From assembly GCA_028288645.1 (NCBI GenBank), contig JAQBNJ010000269.1:1-14016 (forward strand): DNA of 14,016 nucleotides, read 5' to 3'. The stretch's first letter is position 1, and every line of letters starts with the position of its first letter. Source of the DNA: Sediminibacterium sp. Lineage in GTDB: Bacteria; Bacteroidota; Bacteroidia; Chitinophagales; Chitinophagaceae. The notes under the pieces were generated by a model, which saw nothing but the letters and a program-made list of their open reading frames with translations, was not told where the DNA came from and did not search any database. The translations under genes were made by a program, and so were the position numbers. Of this stretch, positions 6,690 to 13,064 are shown piece by piece.

Positions 6690-8882
6690 TTATGCTGCGG
6701 GAATATAAATATCAAAAGTGGCGCCTTTGTTAAGTTCCCCTTTGGCGGATATGGTGCCATTATGGTTCTCAATGATCTTTTTCACAATAGCTAAACCAAT
6801 ACCTGTGCCTGCGTATTCCTCTTTGCCATTCAGGCGCTGAAATACCTCAAAGATCTTGTCTTTATACAAGGGGTTAAACCCTATCCCGTTGTCCGCAAAA
6901 CTGATATGGCAATAGCTTTTTTCAGGCAACAAAGCATTTGTTTGCAGGCAGGGGTCTTTTTTCTGGAACAGTGTACCCGATCCGAGTTTACTGTTAATGG
7001 TGATGAGTGGCGGTATACCCGGTTTGGAGAACTTAAGCGCATTGGCAATAAGGTTATTCATCACCTGCCGGAATTGCGAATGATTGATAAAAGCTTCATC
7101 GAGTTTACCGGTTTTAATGGTGGCTTTTTTCTCAAAAATTGTTTCTGCAAGATCATTTCTTACCTCTTCAATGATAGCCAGCAGACCATCTTTTTCCAAC
7201 ATCCGTTCGGTGATATTGGTACGCGAATAGGCCAGCAGATCATCGATCAGTGTGCGCATGCGGCAGGCTGCTGCGTGGATCTTGTCTAAATATTTTTTAC
7301 CGGAGTCAGTGAGGACCGTGTATTCTTTTTGCAGCAGGTACCCTGCAAAAGTTTGTATTTTACGTAGTGGCTCCTGCAGGTCATGGCTTGATATATAAGC
7401 AAATGCAAGGAGTTCCTTGTTAGCAATGATCAGTTCTGCAGCCTGTTTTTCCTTGGCTTCATTATGAAGCGCCAATGTTGTGTTTACGATGGTTAACTCT
7501 GCCGCGCGTTTTTCTTTTTCGGTGTTCTGAAATACAAGCTCTTTATTGGCGATAATGAGCTCAGCCGCGCGTTTTTCTTTCTCTTTATTCTGGAAGGCAA
7601 GTTCATTGTTGGCAATGATCAATTCAGCCGCACGTTTTTCTTTTTCTATATTTTGAAAAACAAGCTCCTTGTTGGCAATAATGAGTTCTGCTGCCCTTTT
7701 TTCTTTTTCTGTATTTTGAAAAAGCAGTTCTTTATTGGCAATAATGAGTTCAGCCGCACGTTTTTCTTTTTCGTTATTTTGAAAGGCGAGTTCATTGTTG
7801 GCAATGATGAGTTCTGCTGCTCTTTTTTCTTTTTCGGTATTTTGGAAAGCCAATTCTTTATTGGCAACTATGAGCTCCGCTGCCCTTTTTTCTTTTTCTG
7901 TATTCTGAAATGCCAGTTCCTCATTGGCTATCACCAATTCGGCCGCGCGTTTTTCTTTTTCAGTATTTTGATAAACCAATTCAATGTTGGCAATGATCAA
8001 CTCATCGGCAAGCTTTTCTTTTGTTATATTTTGAAAGGCCAGCTCTGTATTTGCAATGAAGAGTTCTGCAGCGCGTTTTTCTTTTTCATCATTCTGGAAA
8101 GCCAGTTCATTGTTTGCAATGAAGAGTTCTGCAGCACGTTGTTCCTTTTCGTGATTCTGAACTGTAAGCTCTTTGGTTCTTTCGGCAACAAGCTTTTCCA
8201 ATTTTAACTTCTCAGCCTTTCTTTCACGCAGGTCCTTATTTTGAAGGGCTTTTTCCTTTTCCTGTAATTCAAGCCTCCGCATTCTAATTTCTGTCACATC
8301 ATGAAGCGCCAGCAGGATCAGCTCTTCCCCCTGGTTTTTTTGCACGATACGCCTTGCATTTAGCAGGAGTATCTTTTCACCGATGCCCAAAAAAGTTTGC
8401 TTGACCTCAAAATCTACAAAATCGGTTTGTTGCGGTAATATTTCTTCCAGTAGGGTGCGTAAGGCGGGAATATTCCATTGTTTATTGCCAAGATCGTAGA
8501 CCAGCACATGCTCCGTATCTTTTTTAGATACATCAAACGTCTTATAAAAAGCACTGTTGGCAGTTTTTACCCGAAGGTGTTTGTCGAGTACAAGCAAGGG
8601 CTCGCGAATAGTAGCAACAATGGATTCTGCATACTCCTGCGCTTCTGTAACCTCATCGTTGAGGCTGATCAATGCCTCATTGCTGGTAAGCAATTCTTCT
8701 TTACTCGCTTCCAGTTCCTCGATCAGGAACTGCATTTTTTCATTGCCGCCGATCAATTCTTCATTGGCGGTTTTGAGTTCTTCATTGGTGGCTTTTTCCT
8801 TGCCGGCAGCCAGCATATCCGGATCCTTGTCAACAAAAGGCCAGGTAGGAATTATTTTTAATTTCTTCTTTTTCGGGTTCAT
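6690..8882 (-). CDS. PAS sensor histidine kinase with an 11-fold 21-residue coiled-coil repeat (730 aa)
   Basis: Soluble sensor kinase. After a lysine-rich N-terminus comes a coiled coil (about 28-80; TNEELKTANEEL, EELEASKEELLTSNEAL), a PAS domain (about 83-198; SIVATIREPLLVLDK, LGNKQWNIP) and a linker ending AERTKEL. Residues 244-474 are eleven consecutive 21-residue units, and a twelfth partial unit runs straight into HisKA (SSHDLQEPLR, acceptor H500). HATPase_c follows with DNGIGF (664-669) and GTGIGL (692-697). From residue 28 on, apart from the repeats, it is clearly homologous to the C-terminal half of the CheB-CheR fusion at 2563-5970; the CheB and CheR parts are absent. An in-frame TAA at 8919-8921 excludes a longer N-terminus. 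No receiver gene sits directly upstream; the nearest downstream one (5974-6423) is 266 bases away and has its own leader. Confidence 0.94.
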   Translation of the reverse strand: MNPKKKKLKIIPTWPFVDKDPDMLAAGKEKATNEELKTANEELIGGNEKMQFLIEELEASKEELLTSNEALISLNDEVTEAQEYAESIVATIREPLLVLDKHLRVKTANSAFYKTFDVSKKDTEHVLVYDLGNKQWNIPALRTLLEEILPQQTDFVDFEVKQTFLGIGEKILLLNARRIVQKNQGEELILLALHDVTEIRMRRLELQEKEKALQNKDLRERKAEKLKLEKLVAERTKELTVQNHEKEQRAAELFIANNELAFQNDEKEKRAAELFIANTELAFQNITKEKLADELIIANIELVYQNTEKEKRAAELVIANEELAFQNTEKEKRAAELIVANKELAFQNTEKEKRAAELIIANNELAFQNNEKEKRAAELIIANKELLFQNTEKEKRAAELIIANKELVFQNIEKEKRAAELIIANNELAFQNKEKEKRAAELIIANKELVFQNTEKEKRAAELTIVNTTLALHNEAKEKQAAELIIANKELLAFAYISSHDLQEPLRKIQTFAGYLLQKEYTVLTDSGKKYLDKIHAAACRMRTLIDDLLAYSRTNITERMLEKDGLLAIIEEVRNDLAETIFEKKATIKTGKLDEAFINHSQFRQVMNNLIANALKFSKPGIPPLITINSKLGSGTLFQKKDPCLQTNALLPEKSYCHISFADNGIGFNPLYKDKIFEVFQRLNGKEEYAGTGIGLAIVKKIIENHNGTISAKGELNKGATFDIYIPAA
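7407..8153 (-). repeat. Tandem 63-bp coding repeat, 11 full units plus a partial twelfth
   Basis: Eleven abutting in-frame 63-bp units occupy 7461-8153 (residues 244-474), and a degenerate twelfth (EAKEKQAAEL...) occupies 7407-7460. The typical unit is a variable residue followed by EKEKRAAEL, II, then ANKELAFQN. At 21 residues each unit is exactly three heptads; placing A or N at position a and L at position d gives a regular register. Most units keep EKEKRAAEL unchanged; the third (ITKEKLADEL) and the eleventh (ending TLALHN) are the most divergent. Two adjacent units (7650-7712 and 7713-7775), compared by eye, differ at about 11 of 63 bases, mostly silently, so they are not very recent slippage copies. 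Confidence 0.97.
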
Positions 8883-8968
8883 GTATAACGGGTTTGCACA
8901 AGCAAAAAGCTGATCTGCTTATATGCGGAGACCATAATTTGTAGTTGAGTGTAGAGCGATTGACTTAG

Positions 8969-9007
8969 GAAGGTGTTTGCAGGCAGGCGCAGAACTCACT
9001 AAATATA
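8969..9007 (-). promoter_or_regulatory. Shared promoter/leader element, copy 2 (before the repeat kinase)
   Basis: The minus strand reads TATATTTA, three bases, AGTTCTGCGCCTGCCTGC, two bases, then ACACCTTC, matching copy 1 at 6519-6558 block for block with small spacing changes. It lies about 90-125 bases before the ATG of the 730-aa kinase gene. The distance to the start codon is similar in both copies. The sequence between the element and the start codon showed no obvious similarity by eye, which makes the element stand out as conserved. Confidence 0.45.
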
Positions 9008-9060
9008 GGCTTTTAAAAGGACTTCCCTCTTAATACTGGTTAAAAGGCGCGGTTTGACGC

Positions 9061-9094
9061 TTGTATAAACCAAACGTTTGCAATTGTATAACGA
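9061..9094. promoter_or_regulatory. 10-bp palindrome flanked by direct repeats, downstream of the peptidase gene
   Basis: CAAACGTTTG (9071-9080) is a perfect palindrome lying between two direct copies of TTGTATAA (9061-9068 and 9085-9092). It sits in the 219-bp gap between the peptidase stop and the 730-aa kinase start, about 190 bases before the latter. Such symmetry can mark an operator, but nothing else supports this; a chance occurrence in AT-rich DNA is possible. Confidence 0.2.
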
Positions 9095-9101
9095 TTTGAT
9101 G

Positions 9102-10709
9102 TTATTTCGTCTCTTCTTTTACAACCGCTTCAAACAATAGTTTGCAACCGGGATCGAGCTCAGGTTTTGAAGGTTTGGTCTTAACCGGGAAAGAAAACTG
9201 TTGCTCTTTTTTTGAAAGGCTCAATGTATAGGTTTTATCGCCCAAAGCGATCTCCAATGGCAGCTCAAACAGTTTGGCTGTTTGTTGCGTAACCGTTAGC
9301 GAAACTTCTTTTTTATTTTCATCATATGACCAGTTGACCAGCAGTGTTGGATTTTCTCCGGTATACAGCCATTGTATAAAAAATGCCTGGAGATCCTTGC
9401 CGGATACCTGTTCAAATATTTTCTGCAGGTCTTTTGTAGAGGCATTCTTCCCACGATAAGCAGCATAGTATTGTTGTACCGATTTCCAGAAAACAACATC
9501 ACCCAACTGGTTGCGGAGCATTTGTAAGATCCATCCACCTTTCTGGTAAGAGTTGGTATTTAGCAGCTCCATATTTTTAGAAATGGTGTCTACCACCGGC
9601 AATTTCGTTTTCTTAGTGAATGCAAGAACAGTGGTCCTGTCTTTCTTCAGGCTTTTGATCAATGTATCAACGCCATATTTACTTTCGAGGTAGAGATGTG
9701 TCATTTCGGTCGCAAAACCCTCGCTCAACCAAAGATGTGGCCAATCGATCTCGGTTGCCGCATCGCCAAACCATTGGTGAGCTATTTCGTGAGCCAACAA
9801 AGATTCGGACTTACGTGTGCCGCTCACACTTGATTCCGAATAAAAAATAGCGCCCGCATTTTCCATTCCGCCGAAAATGGTTTTGGATTGTACATTGGCT
9901 AATTTTTTATAAGAATACGGGCCTACATTTTTTATGTAGAAAGGAAGTATGTCAAGCGCCTGCGCATAATCGTAAAAACCTTTTTCCTTTTGTTCCGGAA
10001 AGATCCAGCTCGAAACAGGAATGCCATTGGTTTCACCGGGATAATCCACGGCGAAATCTGCGATGCCTACTACCATTATTTTTGTAGGTAATGGAACGTC
10101 TTCTCTCCAATGTGTTAAGCGCAGTTGGTCTGGGAGATTGGTCTCTTCTACCTTAATTCCATTGGATACCACCTGGTAATGATCAGGCGCTGTAACAATA
10201 AAATCAACACCTGCTTTATCAGATAAATGATCCTTGCACGGGATCCAGTTCTTCCCTCGGTTGGGCCAGTTATCGGCGAAAATGGTGCGGTGTTTGAATT
10301 TGTTTTTGCTGAAGATCAATCCATCTGCGGGGATGCCTTTGTAGGTGATCTCGAATTTTCTTATTTCATCAACCGATGTGAGTTTACTTGAAACAATGTT
10401 GACCATGTTCTGAGAGTGTACGAATGCAACATTTTGGTTGTTTTCTTTTACACCTGTTACGATCATCCCCCTGCCGGTATCATTGATACTAACAAGATCA
10501 AACCGAACCGTATTTGTTTTTTCAGTAAAGCGAACCGTGATGATGGCGCGGCCATAAAGGCTGTCGTTATTGTCGGATACTTTTATATTGAATTCATAAT
10601 GCTGAACATCAATAGACGGGTTGTATAAATTAGCCTGGCTAAAAACAGTTTGCACAAACAGGAGTGCAAGGGCCGTGATGATTTTTCTAAGCATACTGCT
10701 AATATACAT
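9102..10709 (-). CDS. Secreted M1-family zinc aminopeptidase
   Basis: Zinc metallopeptidase expected to remove N-terminal residues from peptides outside the cytoplasm. In the 535-residue reading, the gluzincin motif HEIAHQWFG gives zinc ligands H307, H311 and E330 (WLSEGFA; HEXXH-X18-E) with catalytic E308. The M1 substrate motif is GGMENAG (280-286), and Y388 in NSYQKGG is the likely transition-state tyrosine. The N-terminal beta domain (about 30-230) precedes the thermolysin-like domain (about 235-460). The protein is shorter than classical M1 enzymes of 600-900 residues and lacks the large helical C-terminal domain. The start is uncertain: ATG at 10692-10694 (MLRKIITALALLFVQ, cleavage near FSQA) gives the tidier signal peptide, while the outer ATG at 10707-10709 adds only MYISS. 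The gene stands apart from the kinase genes, with no sign of shared function. Confidence 0.93.
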   Translation of the reverse strand: MYISSMLRKIITALALLFVQTVFSQANLYNPSIDVQHYEFNIKVSDNNDSLYGRAIITVRFTEKTNTVRFDLVSINDTGRGMIVTGVKENNQNVAFVHSQNMVNIVSSKLTSVDEIRKFEITYKGIPADGLIFSKNKFKHRTIFADNWPNRGKNWIPCKDHLSDKAGVDFIVTAPDHYQVVSNGIKVEETNLPDQLRLTHWREDVPLPTKIMVVGIADFAVDYPGETNGIPVSSWIFPEQKEKGFYDYAQALDILPFYIKNVGPYSYKKLANVQSKTIFGGMENAGAIFYSESSVSGTRKSESLLAHEIAHQWFGDAATEIDWPHLWLSEGFATEMTHLYLESKYGVDTLIKSLKKDRTTVLAFTKKTKLPVVDTISKNMELLNTNSYQKGGWILQMLRNQLGDVVFWKSVQQYYAAYRGKNASTKDLQKIFEQVSGKDLQAFFIQWLYTGENPTLLVNWSYDENKKEVSLTVTQQTAKLFELPLEIALGDKTYTLSLSKKEQQFSFPVKTKPSKPELDPGCKLLFEAVVKEETK

Positions 10710-10760
10710 CTCTCTGTGAAAACTCCCTAGGCCCTGTCGACTTTGCCGGGATGAAGGTGA

Positions 10761-10837
10761 TCAATAGAAGAAAAACGAAGGAAATAAGCGTCTTTGTATT
10801 TCGTAGACTCTTTTTTTCTTCGTTTTTCTTTTATTGA
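10761..10837. repeat. 77-bp imperfect palindrome after the zinc-protein gene
   Basis: Arms 10761-10793 and 10805-10837 pair at 29 of 33 positions around an 11-base loop. The outer 22 bases of each arm (starting TCAATA, containing GAAAAACGAAG) differ at two positions. It begins 11 bases after the zinc-protein stop on the minus strand and ends about 50 bases before the peptidase start. It could end transcription of the sigma-factor group, but no T-run follows it on the minus strand. Two of the four mismatches would be G-U pairs in a plus-strand RNA. A dispersed palindromic repeat is the main alternative. Confidence 0.7.
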
Positions 10838-10848
10838 AATTATTTAGG

Positions 10849-11142
10849 TCATTCCTTAAACAACAGCCCTGCATTTTTTAAAGCATTTCTCAGTTTGGGC
10901 ATCGAACCCGGCCCCATGCCATGCAATAAAAGGATTTCCGATTCAGTAAATGTTGCGAGCCTTTTCAAAGTTGTAATACCGCTGTTCTCCAATGCACGCC
11001 TTGCCGGTGCAGAGAGTTCGGATAAAAAACCTTCAGCCGGTTTTCGCCGGGCCTCACAAACAGGGCAGCTGGGGCAGTCGCTACTTTTGTAATAGCGGTG
11101 GCCCTGTTTACAGACACGCAATGTTTTTTGTAAGGCTGGCAT
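10849..11142 (-). CDS. Small zinc-finger protein with RNA polymerase alpha-CTD-like domain
   Basis: A 97-aa protein in two parts. Residues 11-29 hold a likely zinc site, C11, C23, C26 and C29 (CKQGH...CPSCPVCE), with H15 as a possible ligand. Residues about 39-95 read like the helix-hairpin-helix C-terminal domain of the RNA polymerase alpha subunit (LSAPARRALENSGITTLKRLA, TESEILLLHGMGPGSM, LRNALKNAGL). By my alignment from memory, the E. coli alpha residues R265 and K298 that contact UP-element DNA correspond to Pro and Gly here, so simple UP-element binding is doubtful. The start codon lies 14 bases after the stop of the ECF sigma gene, so the two are likely cotranscribed. A role assisting transcription or binding nucleic acid is inferred; the function is unknown. 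Confidence 0.85.
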   Translation of the reverse strand: MPALQKTLRVCKQGHRYYKSSDCPSCPVCEARRKPAEGFLSELSAPARRALENSGITTLKRLATFTESEILLLHGMGPGSMPKLRNALKNAGLLFKE

Positions 11143-11156
11143 AATGGAATAGTTAC

Positions 11157-12386
11157 TTATGCAATATTCCCAAGTTTCTTTTGAATAACCTGTTTCTCGG
11201 CCAAAGATTTCGCCAATGAAAGTGCTGTTTCAAAGTGTTGTTTTGCTTTGTCGTTGTTGATGCCCGTGTACAGTTCACCAAGCAGGGTAAAATAATATTG
11301 GTTGGTATGCAACTGTAGTTTTTCAGCCTGGGCTATCGCTGCTTCTTTTCCATGCACTTTTGAAAAAGCATAGGTACGGTTCAATGCGGCAATGGGAGAA
11401 TATTCCATTTGTAACAATTGATTAAAGAGCTGTAAAATATTTTCCCATTTCTCTTTTGTATCGGTTTTGATGGTGTGCCAGTAAGCAATGTTCGCTTCTA
11501 TATGGTATTGCGAAAGAATATTTCCCTGCGATGCTTTATGTAAAAAGTAAACGCCTTTTGCGATCAGTTCTTCATTCCAAAGTGTTTCATCCTGGTCCTG
11601 GTATAAAATGATCTCGCCATTCTCGTTCTTTCTTGCTTCAAACCGCGAGGCATGAAAACACATTAATGAAAGCAATGCATTTACCGGTGGTTGATCCGTG
11701 TGTTCATTTTCTACGAGCAGGTAAGTGAGACGCATGGCTTCGAGACAAAGATCTTCTCTCAATACAGCATCACTGCTTTCGGAATAATATCCCTCATTAA
11801 AAAGAAGGTACAATGTAGTGAGCACAGTTTTCAAACGATGATCAATTTCTGATATAGCGGGAAAAACAATATTTACTTCTTCAGCACGAAGTTTTTCTTT
11901 CGCACGAACCAATCTTTTGCTGATGGTTTCTTTGTTGGTGAGTAAAGCATTAGCGATCTCATCAATCCCAAAACCGCAAAGAACCCGAAGGGCTAAACCG
12001 ATTTGTGCTTCGGTTGAAATGGAAGGGTGACAAACAGCAAACAACATTTGCAACTGGCTGTCTGTGATGTTCTGTTCAGAAAGGTCAATATCAATTTCAG
12101 TGATAAGGCTTGATTCGTTTTGCAAATGCCCAACGATCTTATCAGTAAAGATCCTGTTACGCGTGAGATAAGTTTTTGCTTTATTCTTTGCAACCGTGTA
12201 CAGCCACGCTGTAGGATTTTCCGGAACGCCTTTGTACGGCCAGGTTTCCAGTGCGGTTAAAAATGTTTCACCGGCAATGTCCTCGGCCAGATCAATATGC
12301 TGCATGCCCAGCAGCTTTACCAATACGGAAGTAATTTTCCGGAACTCGGTTCTGAACAGGCGTGGTATGAGGGCTGTGTCGGACAT
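11157..12386 (-). CDS. ECF42-type RNA polymerase sigma factor with C-terminal helical/TPR extension
   Basis: A 409-aa sigma-70-family regulator, about twice the length of a plain ECF sigma factor. Region 2 spans about 8-75 (DLAEDIAGETFLTALETWP, PTAWLYTVAKNKA). Region 4 spans about 112-168 (LRVLCGFGIDEIANALLTNKETISKRLVRAKEKLR, a helix-turn-helix). Residues about 185-285 match the DUF6596-type segment (YLLFNEGYYSES, LCLEAMRL, LSLMCFHASRFEAR), followed by TPR-like helices to the end. This architecture, and a DGPF-family gene immediately upstream, are the marks of the ECF42 group, in which the extension rather than a classic anti-sigma factor is thought to control activity. No anti-sigma gene is present here. 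The start ATG lies 10 bases past a 30-bp perfect hairpin, with no evident Shine-Dalgarno sequence between. Confidence 0.92.
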   Translation of the reverse strand: MSDTALIPRLFRTEFRKITSVLVKLLGMQHIDLAEDIAGETFLTALETWPYKGVPENPTAWLYTVAKNKAKTYLTRNRIFTDKIVGHLQNESSLITEIDIDLSEQNITDSQLQMLFAVCHPSISTEAQIGLALRVLCGFGIDEIANALLTNKETISKRLVRAKEKLRAEEVNIVFPAISEIDHRLKTVLTTLYLLFNEGYYSESSDAVLREDLCLEAMRLTYLLVENEHTDQPPVNALLSLMCFHASRFEARKNENGEIILYQDQDETLWNEELIAKGVYFLHKASQGNILSQYHIEANIAYWHTIKTDTKEKWENILQLFNQLLQMEYSPIAALNRTYAFSKVHGKEAAIAQAEKLQLHTNQYYFTLLGELYTGINNDKAKQHFETALSLAKSLAEKQVIQKKLGNIA

Positions 12387-12396
12387 GGGTGAGAAG

Positions 12397-12475
12397 TTAA
12401 TAATTAAGAGTTAATAGTTAATAATTTTTGAAATTCGGTCACCCTAATTATTAACTATTAACTCTTAATTATTAA
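12397..12475. repeat. 30-bp perfect inverted repeat between the DGPF and sigma genes
   Basis: Arms 12397-12426 and 12446-12475 are exact reverse complements over 30 bases (TTAATAATTAAGAG... against ...CTCTTAATTATTAA), with a 19-base loop containing GGTCACC. Almost every arm base is A or T. One arm touches the TAA stop of the DGPF gene at 12476 and the other ends 10 bases before the sigma-factor ATG. As RNA it would form a long hairpin just ahead of the sigma start codon. It may be an attenuator, a translational gate or a dispersed palindromic repeat. Confidence 0.92.
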
Positions 12476-12820
12476 TTAGTTTTTCCTTGCGATCTTTCTT
12501 ACTTCCACACTATTTCCCTCACCCTGCAGCACGGGGCTTCCTTTGGCAAACTCAACGGCTTCTTCAACCGATTCTGCTTTTACGATAATGAAACCGCCGA
12601 TGGTTTCTTTGATATCGCCGAACGGGCCGTTGGTAACTACATTGTTGTGCCATGCCACGCGCGGTTCGTCAAAGGAAAGGCCGGTGCCCGATACAAATTT
12701 GTTTTGTGCCGCGATACCACCTACCCAGTCCATGGTTTGTTTCATCCACACTTGTATCTGTTCAGGGGAAGCTACTTTGGTGCCATCCATATGCCTGAAG
12801 ATCAAAATAAATTCGTCCAT
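12476..12820 (-). CDS. DGPF/YCII-domain protein linked to the ECF42 sigma factor
   Basis: A 114-aa single-domain cytosolic protein of the YCII-related (DGPF) family: it starts DEFILIFRH, has helices around SPEQIQVWMKQTMDWV, a central NGPFGDIKETIGGFIIV (the family's DGPF motif, here N-G-P-F) and the C-terminal ESVEEAVEFAKGSPVL. Family members fold like ferredoxin-like barrels; their enzymatic role is not established. Genes of this family are the regular companions and known targets of ECF42 sigma factors, which fits the sigma gene 89 bases downstream. The start ATG follows an A-rich leader (AAAAACAAAAACA) with no Shine-Dalgarno sequence, as is usual in Bacteroidota. The upstream gap 12821-13064 must hold its promoter, but no clear ECF42-type TGTCGA box was found there. 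Confidence 0.92.
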   Translation of the reverse strand: MDEFILIFRHMDGTKVASPEQIQVWMKQTMDWVGGIAAQNKFVSGTGLSFDEPRVAWHNNVVTNGPFGDIKETIGGFIIVKAESVEEAVEFAKGSPVLQGEGNSVEVRKIARKN

Positions 12821-13064
12821 TGTTTTTGTTTTTAATGATGTATGATTTGGTGTACGTATTATATCAATTGAAAAGACCGGATCAGGACAACCCGATTAAA
12901 TTATTTTTATCCGGCACCGGTAAAGGTACAAACACGCATATGCATCAGTGAAAGAAGCAGAAAGCAGGAAACAAAAGAATAATTTTATAGCGTCAGAAAT
13001 GCAAAAAGATGCCGCGTATCAATAGTTGAGTGAGCCTGCAGTTGATGCGGGCCTTGTTTGTTTT

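Noticed and set aside
7461..8153. Regularly spaced repeats that might suggest a CRISPR array.
   Set aside because: The 63-bp units abut with no unique spacers, lie in frame inside a kinase gene and vary mostly at silent sites.
7646..8207. Long open frames on both strands overlapping the repeat region (for example 7653-8207 plus and 7646-7867 minus), rich in Phe or Lys.
   Set aside because: They arise because the 63-bp unit is a multiple of three, so an open alternative frame in one unit stays open in all. Their composition is repetitive and they lack independent start signals.
10735..10740. TGTCGA, the -35-type sequence reported for ECF42 promoters.
   Set aside because: It is on the plus strand with no plus-strand gene downstream, so it is probably a chance hexamer; no copy was seen on the minus strand ahead of the DGPF gene.
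12863..12916. CCGGAT ... ATCCGG inverted pair upstream of the DGPF gene.
   Set aside because: The arms are only six bases with a loop of more than 25 bases, which is expected by chance.
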